Assembly (NCBI RefSeq): GCF_009730915.1
Contig: NC_052472.1
Location: 2,356,001 to 2,420,000 of the forward strand
From: Dioscorea cayenensis subsp. rotundata
Taxonomy: Eukaryota; Streptophyta; Magnoliopsida; Dioscoreales; Dioscoreaceae
Length of the DNA: 64,000 nt
Reading direction: 5' to 3'
Below are positions 49,401 through 61,019 of the stretch, piece by piece. The position numbers and the translations under genes were made by a program. The stretch's first letter is position 1, and each line of letters starts with the position of its first letter. Below the pieces are notes generated by a model. That model was not told where the DNA came from, made no database searches, and saw only the letters and a program-made list of their open reading frames with translations.

Positions 49401-50280
49401 ACAGCCAACTCAAGGAGCAGTGAAAACTGAAAACAACATCAAAACAAGAGGATCAAAGGGTGAAAGCTCTTGAGATTGGTATGAAGTCACAATTAGGTGA
49501 TTAGAGATTTGGTGAAGTTCTCAGTCAGTAGGAGTAATAGAAGAGTTGGGGGCTTTTGGGAAGAAAACACAATGGGACTTCTATATATTTGTATATTTGA
49601 ATATTTTATTAATATACATATACAAAAATAAATAATAGATAAAATACATAAACCAAAAAAAAAAAACCATTGAAGCCCCTAATCTTAAAGAGTAAATTAG
49701 AGTTTTCCATCTTTCTTATTAAGCGCAGCTTAGACTTTATTAATTCATCCTCTAGTGTGGCTTAGCCTATTACCATGAAGATGCATGATACTTTTTAAAT
49801 ATGCTGCCTTGAATGAATAATCTACGTTTGTGATTGTTTTCAGGAAACTTTTATTGTTTTGTTTGTTTTTGTGCATGGTCACACAATCACTCTTAGGTGT
49901 CGTTTGGTTGAGGATTTACCTTTGGAATCTAGACCAACTAATGTAAGATCATCTTGTTTTATTGCTTAGAGTGGGAATACTGTATTCCCCAAATATGATG
50001 AATTGGAGTATTACTCAGTAACGGGATTACTAACTTAATAGGTGGTAATCTTACATTTTGGGAGGAATTTGATTTTTTTTTATTTTTATTTTTTTATTAT
50101 TATACTCTTCAAGTTGAATAAAATTTCCAAGATATCAATTTTTTTAAAATTTCAAGAATAAGAAAATCTCATATTTTTTCTTTCTTAACCCTAGCATCAC
50201 TGACCCATCCTCCTCCACTCTAAGCAAAGTTTTGCTGCAGCTGCCTCCCCGCATCATCCCCTTCAACACTGATCAACCAT
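46500..50280. other. About 3.7 kb of extra sequence in the 5' intron of copy B
   Basis: The intron sequence 45100-46500 aligns in order with 32130-34160 of copy A, and 50356-50530 aligns with the end of the copy A intron. The 3.7 kb between has no counterpart in copy A. It contains no recognisable coding region, LTR or terminal repeat. A short repeated GGCTTGGGGGCCAAGT occurs at about 49207 and 49281, and GTCGTTTGGTTGAGG near 49901 resembles a MITE end. It is either an unrecognised insertion here or a deletion in copy A. Confidence 0.55.
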
Positions 50281-50286
50281 TGTCAG
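50180..50286 (+). promoter_or_regulatory. Possible alternative 5' exon of DNAJC17-like copy B
   Basis: A stretch richer in C (AACCCTAGCATCACTGACCC, then CTGCCTCCCCGCATCATCCCC) stands out from the AT-rich surroundings and ends in a donor GTCAG|GTACT at 50286/50287. An acceptor (ATATAG|GTCAAC) lies just before the ATG at 50531. It would give copy B a start site only 350 bp upstream. It belongs to the sequence not present in copy A. Inference only. Confidence 0.35.
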
Positions 50287-50530
50287 GTACTCCACTTTTG
50301 GTCATTTTTATATTGTTGTGTATGATTCAAGTAGTTAGGTTGTATGATGTTTTCATGAAGCTACTTCAATATTATTGAAGACGCTGATGCTTTTGTGGTT
50401 TATAAGTTTTTTCAATATGCTTTTTTTTTTTAAAAAAAATTCACTGTTTCGCATGCATTAGATCTCAGAGTTTATTTTCTAAGTTTTTATGGGTGTTTTG
50501 TTCTCTTTTTCTCTGTCATATAGGTCAACA

Positions 50531-53019
50531 ATGGCGAAATCCCTGGACTCGGAGGAGGAGTTCGTCGATCATTACCTTGTGCTTTGCCTCCCCTCCGGTG
50601 AGGAAGGCTCAAAGCTAAGTCTAAAACAGATTGACAAGGCCTATCGTGATCAATCCCGGAAACGCCACCCCGACAAGCGGCCCAATGACCCAGACGCCAC
50701 TGCTGACTTCCAACGCCTCACCACCTCCTATGAAATCCTCCGGGATGTCTCCTCACGTGCAGTTTTTGATGCGCACCTTCGATCTATCAGGGAGAAAGCC
50801 TTCCGTGCCTCACTTTTTGATGGCAAGCGCCGGAAGCTAGCCTCTGACCTCGAGGAGCGGGAGCGTGCTGCTGCTGCACCGCAGTTTGACCCTGCCGAGC
50901 TTGCTGCTCGGAAGGAGAAGATGGTTGCTGCTGAGTTGCAACAGGAGCTCGCTGCATTCCAGTCCCGCAAGGCGAAGAAAGTAGCATCTGCCCCAACTTC
51001 TGTGGTGAGATTAGGGTTTCTTGATTTTACTCTCTTTATGGTTAGTGTTTGGGTTTTCCAGGTTGTGTTGCATAATTAATTAAGGTATCTTGGCATGAGA
51101 AAATGAATGATTTCTATCTTTTATGATAAGAGTATATTGTTGTGACCCAATTTTACGATTCTTGCTGTCACTGGGCACATTTGCCAAATGTAGTAAGTTG
51201 AGTTCACAATGCTTCTGTTTTTTTTAATGGCTGCCTCGTTTATAACTTTGCAGATATAGATGTTCTTCATCATATAGAAAATATTATGCATTGTGTTCAA
51301 ATGTAGGGATTTTTTTTTAAAAAAAATGAATTTGGAGTTTTATACAGAATTAACTTGTTTCCAAACAATAATCACATACTTACGGGAGTCGGAAATTTTC
51401 ATTCTGCTTTGTTATCTATCATTCTGAGATGGTGATTTATTTCATAATCATATATACTGCAACATCTCTTTCTCTAAACTTCACCGTTGGGTTTTCAATT
51501 TAAATTCGTTTTTAATATATTTTTTTTCCCTGGACAAATGTCTCAGCATGAGAAAGCAAGAGAGGATGTTGGGGCAAGTGTGGATGAAGAAAAGGTATTG
51601 AAGGTCTCTTGGGAGAGAGATGGGAGGGATTATGATTCTGTGCAGCTGACAAAGCTATTTGAGAGATTTGGAATGGTTGAAGATGTTGTGATCAGGTCAA
51701 GGGGATCCAAAAAGAAGGGCTCTGCTATTGTTGTAATGTCTTCCAAAGATGCTGCAGTAAGTACCATTTGTTTGTGTTAGAATTTTTTTTTAGATGATGG
51801 CCACATTATGATTTTCTGCTCCTACTGCATTGAAGACAATGTAGTGATCAAGTAATAAATAAGTCTGCAGACTTCGCTTTCAAAATTGTCTTCTATTTAT
51901 TTTACCACTTCTATTGATCTTTAACTCTTATATATATATATATATTATTGCTTTGATATGGAGTTAGTACCATTTGTTTGTGTTAGAATTTTAGAATTTT
52001 TTTTATGGATCATTATGATGATCTTCTTCTGACGCATTGAAGAAAATGTAGAAATCTACTAATTAACAAGTCCGAAGTTTTTGTTTTCAAACTTCAATTT
52101 ATTTTACCACTTTTGTTTAACTCTTATATATTTATATATATAATATGGTTTTTGATATGCTATATAGTTGCAATTAAAGATGCAAGAAAGTATATTGCTT
52201 TTTGATATTTAATATTGTAAAATGCATGTTGCTTTTAAATATGTATAAGATGTATTAGTTAGCTTGGACATAAACATAATTGTCTAACAATATATGATTG
52301 AAAATTCAGATACCCTGCCAGTGATATCACCTGTAGAGTTAACTTTTTTTTCCACTTGCTTATCATAAAATCATTTGAAATTTGTCTTTCGACTCTGAAG
52401 CTTGTCTTCCATGTAACTACCAGGTAGCTGCTACGCAAACTATGAGTGGTGATATTTCAAATCCTTTACTTGTTCTCCCTCTTCGAGCTTCTTCTAGTGC
52501 ATCAAATGCTAGGCATGCTGAACCAGCTGTTCCGAAACATGATGACATAGTTGGTGCTGGTTTTCGAGATTACGAAGAATCTATATTGAAGAAACTTGAA
52601 AAGGTATGAGTATTTGTCGGATTCTTTATCTCCAAATTTTGAGCAATATTTGTCAGAATTTTACAGGTTTTAACATAAATTCTATGCGATGTTATTTGTT
52701 TAATGGAAAAGAAAAACGTCCTGATTTAGGTAATATATGAATGCAATTCTTGAAGTTCAAACCAAATTTTGTTCATTTCTTGCCAACACTTTGATTCTAC
52801 TTTCTTTTTTGGTATTTGTTTGTGTTAAGATGGTAGCAATGGATTGTAAAGAAATCACATTTTTTTTCGATGTTTTTAAAACTATTTCTATACCCATGCC
52901 TATACTTATAGTTGATCATATCACGCTCTTATTTATTTCAATCGGCAGAGGTCATATACACTAACTGACATGCAAAATCTGGTGATCTGCAGGCTAAAGA
53001 AAAGGATGGAGCAACATGA
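50531..53019 (+). CDS. DNAJC17-like J-domain and RRM protein, copy B
   Basis: Exons 50531-51004, 51547-51756, 52424-52603 and 52993-53019 join in phase 0 to 296 residues. The J domain contains RKRHPDKRPNDPDA; the RRM-like exon reads VLKVSWERDGRDYDSVQL and GSKKKGSAIVVM; the tail ends LKKLEKAKEKDGAT. An upstream in-frame ATG at 50489 would add 14 residues, but the 50531 ATG is preferred because it follows the conserved splice acceptor and matches copy A. Compared with copy A, exon 1 is 6 bp shorter and exon 3 is 9 bp shorter, both in frame. No disabling change is visible, so both copies may be active. An aconitase remnant begins about 300 bp downstream. Confidence 0.92.
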
Positions 53020-53345
53020 CATTGGGATGGAAACACATGGATTTTTCTTTGTCATTTTGCTTGAGAAAATTGTCGTTCATGTTTGAACTCGTGTTATTTT
53101 AATTGCGGGTTCAACAAAAATTAAATAGCAAAATCATTGATGTAGCAAAATGTCGTCACGAATTACAAACTGCAGTATATATGTATATATACACACATAT
53201 TTCTTTACTATGTGTAAGTGCGTAAATGATATACGCTCATTGATCCAAGGATTGGCGAGGCATTTATCCGATTTAAAATGAGATTTTTTGTTTTTCTGTG
53301 GGTTTTGATTGATGTTTTTATGTGTGGGTGTTGGTGGGATTGAAG

Positions 53346-54124
53346 ATAGACTGCCGAATTCGATCAAGAACTGTGATGAGTTTCAGGTGATGGGGAAGTA
53401 CATGGAGAAGATTCTTGACTGGGAGAACACTTCTTCAGGTCTCTCTCTCTCTCTCTCTCTCTCTCAGGCAATGTGCTTTGCTATTCTTGGGTACTTTATT
53501 TGTAGTGTGAAATTTAGCTATATGAGGTATTTAATTATTGGTTATGAATTTTTCAAGCTTGAGTGTAGTGCATGTGGTACTTAGTTTAGCCCTAACAAAT
53601 GGCATTGATTTCTATTTAGTATTGAATTAGATAAGGTATGCACTCTTCAAGCTTAAATGCAGTACTGATTTAGCCCAGGAAACTGTGTTCATTTCTTGAA
53701 GTATTGAATTTAAGAGAGTGAAAGCTTTAAACCTTTGGTTTCTTTCTGTTATGGTGCTCTGATTTCAGTGTTCATTGAAGCAATTTTTTTGTAATGAGTA
53801 TACTTTTAACTTTCAACTTTACAATAAAGTGTATGTATCATTTAATTAGAAATGTTGAGTTTAATTTATCAATATCAAACAGTATGATTGCTGCTGTTCA
53901 GAATATATTTACCAATTTATTTTTGATTGTTTAGTATTTTTTTTTTTTTTCCTTATCAATTGTAACATTATAAGTACAGCTAATAATGACATTTCACAAT
54001 AACATTTGAACTTTGATTCCCATTCTTTCCATTTGTTTGAAAACAGTTTTGTTTTCTCCTTCCCTTATTGGGATTTCACTAGAGCAATGCTATGAATAAA
54101 CTTGGTGATGATTCATATAAAAAT
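53346..54124 (+). pseudogene. Aconitase remnant, exons 3 and 4 only
   Basis: Exon 3 (53346-53438) reads IKNCDEFQVMGKYMEKILDW and ENTSS, but it has lost the residues between PNS and IKNC, and its acceptor is AAG instead of CAG. This copy keeps the end of exon 3 that the copy at 11.6 kb has lost. Exon 4 (about 54068-54124) has an internal deletion that removes [10 protein letters not shown]. Intron sequence between matches the right arm at 11.70-11.85 kb. It is the third aconitase copy in the window and has the same neighbour (DNAJC17) and orientation as the left-arm block. Confidence 0.85.
53440..53465. repeat. CT microsatellite at the aconitase remnant splice donor
   Basis: A (CT)n run directly follows the GT donor of the exon 3 remnant. 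Confidence 0.85.
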
Positions 54125-54739
54125 CAATCCAACTATGATTTCAATTGCAACCATTTCATTCTTATAACTTAGCTTACATTATTCACGAAAAATATCACTA
54201 TCAAATAAACATTAATATGAACATAAACTATAAAAATAAAAACAAAAATAGATCCAAAAGTGGTCCAGGACACACTAAAAACATTTCATGTACCATTGCA
54301 ACTGATAGATTGGATTGCTTCATTTAAGCAGCAAACTTCTGCACTGCTAAAATAAATTACAACATTAACAAAATAAGCCATAAAAATTCAGCATGTTCCA
54401 TCATTTGTCGAAGCAGTCGTTAATATAACTGTCTATAAAAAGAAGGCAAGTGAAAACATGCAGAAACAACAATTTGTAACTGTCGTCGATACAAGAAAAA
54501 AGGAATGTATGCAACCAGCCCACTTTTTGATTTCAAAAGTTTTGCCACACAACAGTGAGCACTTGGAACCAACCAACTCTTTCAACTGATGACATTGGAT
54601 TCATTTCACTGATACATATGGTTAAAAAAAACTATTCGCCCACCATCAATGTAGTAATTACCATTAGTCAGCGTCGAATCACACTTGCTTACTGAAGTAC
54701 CTATTGAGAAGTAATGAATAACGCTGAGCATGGTGCAAA

Positions 54740-56751
54740 TCAATGGCTGGTTTCTGATGCCTGGCCATATGTATATCCATCCTGAGATGTCGTTGCAGCT
54801 CCAGGAGCACCGGGTACACTAGTTGGTGGCCTCTGAAACCCTGATGCTGCGGCAGAATTGAAGGCATCAAAGCTTCCTGGAATGACACTCGATGACGTTG
54901 CAGTAGGAACTCCCCCAGTGACAGGAGGACTCAATGTTGGTGGCCTGGGAAGAGCACCTGGTGGCATGTTGGGGAGAGGAATAGTTGGAGGAGCTCCATA
55001 GCCTACCAAATAATATAAAAATGTGTGCATGTAATTTCATTGGTCTCAATAATCAATTAGAAAAGTAAAAAAAATTAAATTCAGTTACAGCAGTTTAGGT
55101 TTAGGACATAGTGATAACACAAATTATGATAGATGGCACCCAATTTTGAGAGAGCTCACCTTTTCAACATAGTTAATCAAAGTGAGTAGAAGATTAAAAA
55201 AAAGATGGGCTTATAACAAGAGATTTTGGCTACATCAGACATGATTCAGTCTTGAAACATGGGTTGGCGTTCGAGTTTAAGATCTTCAAACAGCAAATCC
55301 GCATTCTCATTGTGAACTACACCTTTAAAAAACACATCTAAAAACTAAATGCAAGGCTTCAAATGTAACAATATATAAGTAATGTATGATGCACTGTCCA
55401 AAATAAAATACAGAACAGTTCACATGCATTGATCAATTGAGATGTATACAAATTAAATTTAAGATGGTTTCGAATCACATGTCATGCGTTTCTCACAACA
55501 TATTAGAAAATCATCTTCCAAAAAAGCACTGCAGAACAGAAAAATTCAAATCTACCTGGAATAAGTGGCCGCGGCAGAACTGGGGGCCTGACTCCTGGCA
55601 GCAATCCTTGATTTAGAGGTGGCTGGCCGCCAGGATGCAAAAGGGGTGGAGGCATAACTGGAAGGCGAGGTCTCTGGGGATTAGACTGAAGAGACATCAG
55701 ATGTTGATTAAATGTCGCACCAACTTGATGTGGAAAGGCTCCAGCATTCCCAAGATGCTCCTTGATTCTTTGATCAATCAAACTTTGTGTCTGTTGTTCT
55801 TCAAATTGTTGGTAGTAGGTACGCACATTTGCCTGAATTAATATAAAAAATCAGTTAGCTCAGCAACTGAAGATGGAGAAGACTAAAGCATGGCTGAAAT
55901 TTTTCATAAAAGTACAACCTTGTGCTTGTAGCGGCATTGTGCTGTTTTTCTGACAGAAGGCTGGAACCACAAAGACAATGGCATGAGATATTCATCTTTA
56001 AAAATATAACCAAACAGTCACTTACATGAATAAGCACATAAAAACAATAAAGAGAAAAACTTCGTAGCAGCTAGGGAAATGATGATTAAGACAAACATTA
56101 ATGACTAAGATGAGCTAATTTGTCTCTAAATATAGGATGGTCCTATTCCTAAACTTCAACAAGACTTCAGCTGCTGCTAAACAGCTCAGTTCCAAAGTAC
56201 GCAGACAAAGAAAGCAGTGTTACTACAAAAGCATAACATATAAATTTTGCAAGCAACACAAACTATAGTAAATTTGAAGCTATAAACCAAGAAAAGGCTG
56301 CACATCCAATTAAGGTCTAACTCATTGATTCACTCCAATCAACAAATGTTAAACACATCTCAAAAATAGCATCAACAAAAAACAGAAATCATGAATAATA
56401 TTTGTGCCAAAAACTGGACCACTCACAAGGTTGAGGTGAACAAGTCTCACAAAGTGGCGGACAAACTAACGAATAAATTGATCCTAGTTGCAACATTAAA
56501 ACAAAAAATAACAATCACAAAGAAAAAAAAAGACGGATTTTTTTTGTCAAATCAAACTAGAAAAGCAGCAGAATAAACAGTAAAAAGGAGAGGAAAAAAG
56601 AACAATACTCACTGAATCGTGAGTCAAATAGGTGTCGCAGTAATCACAGTAGTACCTGAAAAACCAAAAAGAGGAAATCAAATGGATACACAACAAATCA
56701 CCACCAACATCTGAAGAAAAAGAACAGCATTTGGATTACAAACCGAGGCAT
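54740..56751 (-). CDS. U1 small nuclear ribonucleoprotein C (U1-C)
   Basis: U1-C binds the U1 snRNP and helps it recognise 5' splice sites. Five exons: 56744-56751, 56613-56655, 55919-55960, 55556-55832, 54740-55002, giving 210 residues. Residues 1-17 read MPRYYCDYCDTYLTHDS, the start of the C2H2 zinc finger with Cys6 and Cys9. Exon 3 should read PSVRKQHNAGYKHK but here reads PSVRKTAQCRYKHK: one extra A and one missing G restore the frame after five altered residues. His30 is kept, but the ligand His24 becomes Ala. After that come the NVRTYYQQFEEQQ helix and a long Pro/Gly-rich tail typical of plant U1-C. A leader exon with donor AAG|GTTCG lies near 56971-57060. Everything else is intact, so the finger change is either an assembly indel pair or functional damage. 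Confidence 0.87.
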
Positions 56752-57065
56752 TGTGGCAACAACTCGAACCCTAAACCGCTGATCAACAGAAAACCCAATC
56801 AAAACCTGAAATTTGAAGAGAAAATCACAGAAAGAGAGATTGCTACACTAAATCAAAGGAAAAAAAAACAAAGGAAATTTAAGCAATTTGCAACCAAAAT
56901 TCGAACGGATTTGCCAAACTGGCGGAGTTTGCGTCGCATAATCACATGAGAAATTGAGAAGCAACACGAACCTTGAAGATTCGAGGGGGATGCTTCTAGG
57001 GTTTGATATCTTGTCGAAGAACCCTAGCAAACTTCGAAAGGAATTCAAGGATTCGAGATTTATGA

Positions 57066-59037
57066 CGGTGATTTAGAAAAATTTACACTTTACCCCTTGA
57101 AAAGTTTGAAATTATAATGATAATGTGAAAATTACACAAAAACCCTTAATTTATTTTTATTTGTAGATATTTACATTTCACTACCCGGGAAAAAAAGAAA
57201 TACCGTTCTACAGTGCTAGTGCTTCTGATTTTTTAGTAATAAATTCTAATTTTTCTTCGTGATATGAATATATTGATGTCTATTAGTCTCTCACTTGGGA
57301 CTAATTTAAATTATTTATGGGTTTTTTAATTATTAAAATAAATTGTTAGATCTATTTGTTATGAATTTTCTACCACAAGACTCACAATCAAGACAATCAC
57401 ACCATCAAAGAGCATACCGGCTTATAGCATTGTATTCAACACCCAAAATATAGAGTTTAGTACATTCAGAGAATAGATTTCAAAACGATTCAAGTACCTA
57501 ATAACTACTAGAGTCCAACTCTGAGAGTGAGAAGTAGACAACTTACTATTAGGATAGAACTACCCCAAAATCGAACATCTGATGTAATGCCGGCCTAATC
57601 CCTACCCTGACAAGATGGCCCTCTGATTCCTTCTAATTCTTCGATGCCCTTTACATAGTTCTTGCTTTTCCTTTTATAGCCACTTGCCTCAGGATCAGCT
57701 TTCGTTATAGAATACCCATTGTCATAACACTATTATACAAATTTTGCTATTCTTATAATTAATCCAATATAAATGTTTAGTTTTTCTTTATCAAATCACA
57801 ATATATATATATTTACCAATTATATAATAACATTAAAATCTATTTCTCATTCTCAATCAAATATAGATTTTGACATAATTACAAGATTACAAGTTTAATT
57901 TGTTTAACAAGAGAAGAAAGGAAAAAGAGATAGTGAAACCTATTAACTGATGTTGAAAGCAAATAGTACTTTAGAAATCGATGTAATGCTTGTAAGGCAA
58001 CTTTAATCATTAAATTATCCATACCACCTCATCAATCCATTAAGGGTGTGCTTGTAGCATGGTAATCCTTTTACCTTTCACTATTAGCCTTTGTTTGGTA
58101 TCCAGTAAAGGAATGAACAGTAATTTATCAAGTAATAAGATTTTTCAATGTAGTTGTAATTACTGTATTTAAAAATACGATGACTGTTAAATCTACTGTT
58201 TGGTTTGATGTAGTTGAAATGCTAGATTATAAAATTTTGTGTTTGGTTGGAGGGATTTATAAATATGGATTTGATATATGGCCACCTAAGATAAGATTAC
58301 CTTATATTCAATGATCAGTGGTATATATTAATTATAAAATAAACAGTTATAAATATATATTATTGTTATTAAATTTTGGTTGTATTAGTTCAATTTATAT
58401 AAATATTTCTATAACCAATAAAATAATTTTTAAAAATATCAAACGAGAAATAAGTATCTTTCAGTAAATATATTTCATTTGTCTAATATTTATGTTAAAT
58501 ATATTATGCTTATCCCTCTAATTTAGTTTAGCCCTAAAAAATATTTTTAAGCATATATTGTGTAGTTTTATGATAAAAATAATATATTAAATTAATAAAT
58601 ATCTTCTTTGGAATAATCCATAACATATTTTCATTTAAAAAATAAAATAATTAAATAATTAAAAATGATAAATTAACTGATAAAAAACTATATATTTTTT
58701 AATTTAAAATTAAAATAATTGTTTGGATATTATTTGTAGAGGATTTCAATTTAAAATAACACTTTTAAATATATTTAAACTGTTAACAAAATCAGAATAT
58801 TTACTACATATATATTTGATAAGTGGCTATGATGATTAAATAACCAACATCTAAACCTCACGTGACAATCATGTGAGACATATTTTATAAATTAAAATTC
58901 AGCACTTAGAACTACGCCCAAATTGGACGTAGTTCAAAATCCATCAAATCTTTACTTCTAGTTCAAACTCCTTAAAAATATTTGTTGTGAATAGTTACAT
59001 GAATTATTTTATTTAAATATTTAAATATAATAATTAA
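57066..59037. other. AT-rich intergenic region, no gene seen
   Basis: From about 57360 to 57720 the base composition is more balanced (ACTCACAATCAAGACAATCAC and following) and could be an LTR fragment, but no partner LTR is present. The sequence 58036-58110 (AAGGGTGTGCTTG, TTTGTTTGGTATCC) resembles a MITE end, and 60035-60058 (AACTAAACGCACCCTAAAC) could be the opposite end, with the 59046 element nested between. That pairing is weak. Confidence 0.4.
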
Positions 59038-59045
59038 CTATCATC

Positions 59046-59882
59046 CAAGGTTGTCAGACCCGGCCCGGGCAATGACCTGGCTAAGCCCAGGGGTCATAGG
59101 TCAATGGGTTCAACCGGGTCGAACCGGGGTTGAACCGGAGTCAATAATTAAATATAAAAAAATATTATAATAATTAATAATGAGCAAATAGAATATTAAA
59201 CCCATAATTATATTATAAAAACCTACTCAAATTTGATATTTAAATTGATAAATGACCTTATATACAGTAGAATTTTCTAATTTTGTCATTTATTTTTACA
59301 TTTTTTAAATATTTACAAATTTAATATATTAATATATAATTATCGAACTTCTCTCGGTGTTATTTATTTATTTATTTATTTATTGGTTGATTTTGTTAAA
59401 ATAAATAAGAAATTTAATTCACTAATTCTTATATCTCAATTGAGTTTTTATTTTGTTTTAAATTTTCTTATATTTTTTATTTAATTAGAATACACTAATT
59501 TTATATTTTTATAATAAAATTACACTCATTTATTGTTTTATTTTCTTAATAAATTAAATTTTTAGAAAGTATTTACATAATACATTAATATATTTTATTT
59601 TTAAATGCTAATTTTTTGTTGGTATGTTTATGATATATATATATATATATATTGTAATTCTATTTATTAATTATAAATTATTAAATATTGTAAAAAAAAT
59701 TAAACATTGTGACCCGATTGATCCTGCCGGGTCAACCGGTTTCCGGTTGAACCGTCCGGGTCACCGGGTTAACACCGGATTTTTAATACCCGGGTCAATG
59801 GGGTATACCCGGGCCGGCAACATGGCCGGTTCCCAGTTTTTCCGGTTGAACCAGCCGAGCCGGTCCAGGTCTGACAACCTTG
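59046..59882. mobile_element. Non-autonomous hAT-type element, 837 bp
   Basis: Terminal inverted repeats CAAGGTTGTCAGACC and GGTCTGACAACCTTG are exact. The 8-bp flanks CTATCATC (59038-59045) and CTATCATT (59883-59890) match at 7 of 8. Subterminal blocks are dense in GGGTC, CCGGTT and AACCGG; the core is AT-rich. No transposase. Confidence 0.92.
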
Positions 59883-60178
59883 CTATCATTCATTATTTTC
59901 TACAATATCTTTTGCTTTATTAGTAAAGAATATAAAACCAAACACAGGTTTATCACTATTCTTATTCCTCCCATTTCCATTCTTCTTAATCTTATTCACT
60001 CTAATCCCCTTCCCATCATTCCCATTCCACAAACTAAACGCACCCTAAACTTTTATTTATTAAATTATTTTTCATAATAATTATATTATAAAATAAGACC
60101 CACGATCAACACATCAAACTTAGAGCATCTTTAATGCTGATCCATAATGTTCAATGAAATGAATATTTCATTAGAAAA

Positions 60179-60215
60179 GCTCAGTGGTCATTGAGTGGCT
60201 CAATGACCACTGAGC
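60179..60215. repeat. Perfect 17-bp inverted repeat, 3-bp loop
   Basis: GCTCAGTGGTCATTGAG at 60179-60195 and its exact complement at 60199-60215. It lies in a segment beginning TAGAGCATCTTTAATGCT (60121), which resembles common plant MITE ends, so the hairpin is probably internal to a small element. Confidence 0.88.
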
Positions 60216-61019
60216 ACTCAAAGGTGGAGCCCGCCTTTAACTTTTAACTTTAATTTTTTTTAAAAAATATCTAAATAATTAAACCTTGCATCATCAATGC
60301 AAGGATTACTTCTGTTTAATTTTTTAAATTTTTAATTTTTATGCTACATTCTCAAATTAGAGGTGGGCATGAGCCGTCCGGCAACCCGGCTCGACCCGTG
60401 CCTGGCCCGGAACCAGCCCACTGGGTCACTGACCCGGTGGGCCTGGCCAATAACCCGTAACCGGCCCATCATGGAGATGGGCCGATTACAGTTGGGTCAA
60501 GTCCAACCCGTGGCCCGGCGGGTTGGCCTGCTGGGTTAACCGGCGAGCCAATCCGCTGGGCCAGACCCGGATTAGAACCGGGTTGCAACCCGGTTCCCAA
60601 CCCGCCGGGTCAACCCGACGGGGCGGGTTGGGAGCCCGTTGAAGCCCAACGGCTTCAACGGCTATGAATTTATTTTATTTTTTTTTAAATTCAAATTTTG
60701 AATTTTGAAAATTTCATAATTTCTTATAAATTTCTATATATAACCCCATCCCCATATTATTTAGTTTTTACAAATTATTACTCTTTCCCAACTCTCTTAC
60801 TATCATGCTCTCTTAATCTCCTACTTTCATTCTCTCTTAATCTCACTTTTTCAAGACATATTATTTGGATTCTTGGAGTTTAGTTATTTCAATTCAACAT
60901 TACTAAGGCTTAATATTACAAGTTGGAATCTTGGAGACTTGGAGTGGTGCAAATTTGGGTTTTCTCTTAATTTTTTACATTTCGGAAGTCCCCAATTAAC
61001 AAGGTGATGATTTATTTAT

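Noticed and set aside
57360..57720. Solo LTR
   Set aside because: Composition suggests it, but TG...CA ends and a 5-bp duplication could not be located.
58036..60058. A 2-kb element enclosing the hAT-type MITE at 59046
   Set aside because: The proposed ends match only weakly and no target duplication was seen.
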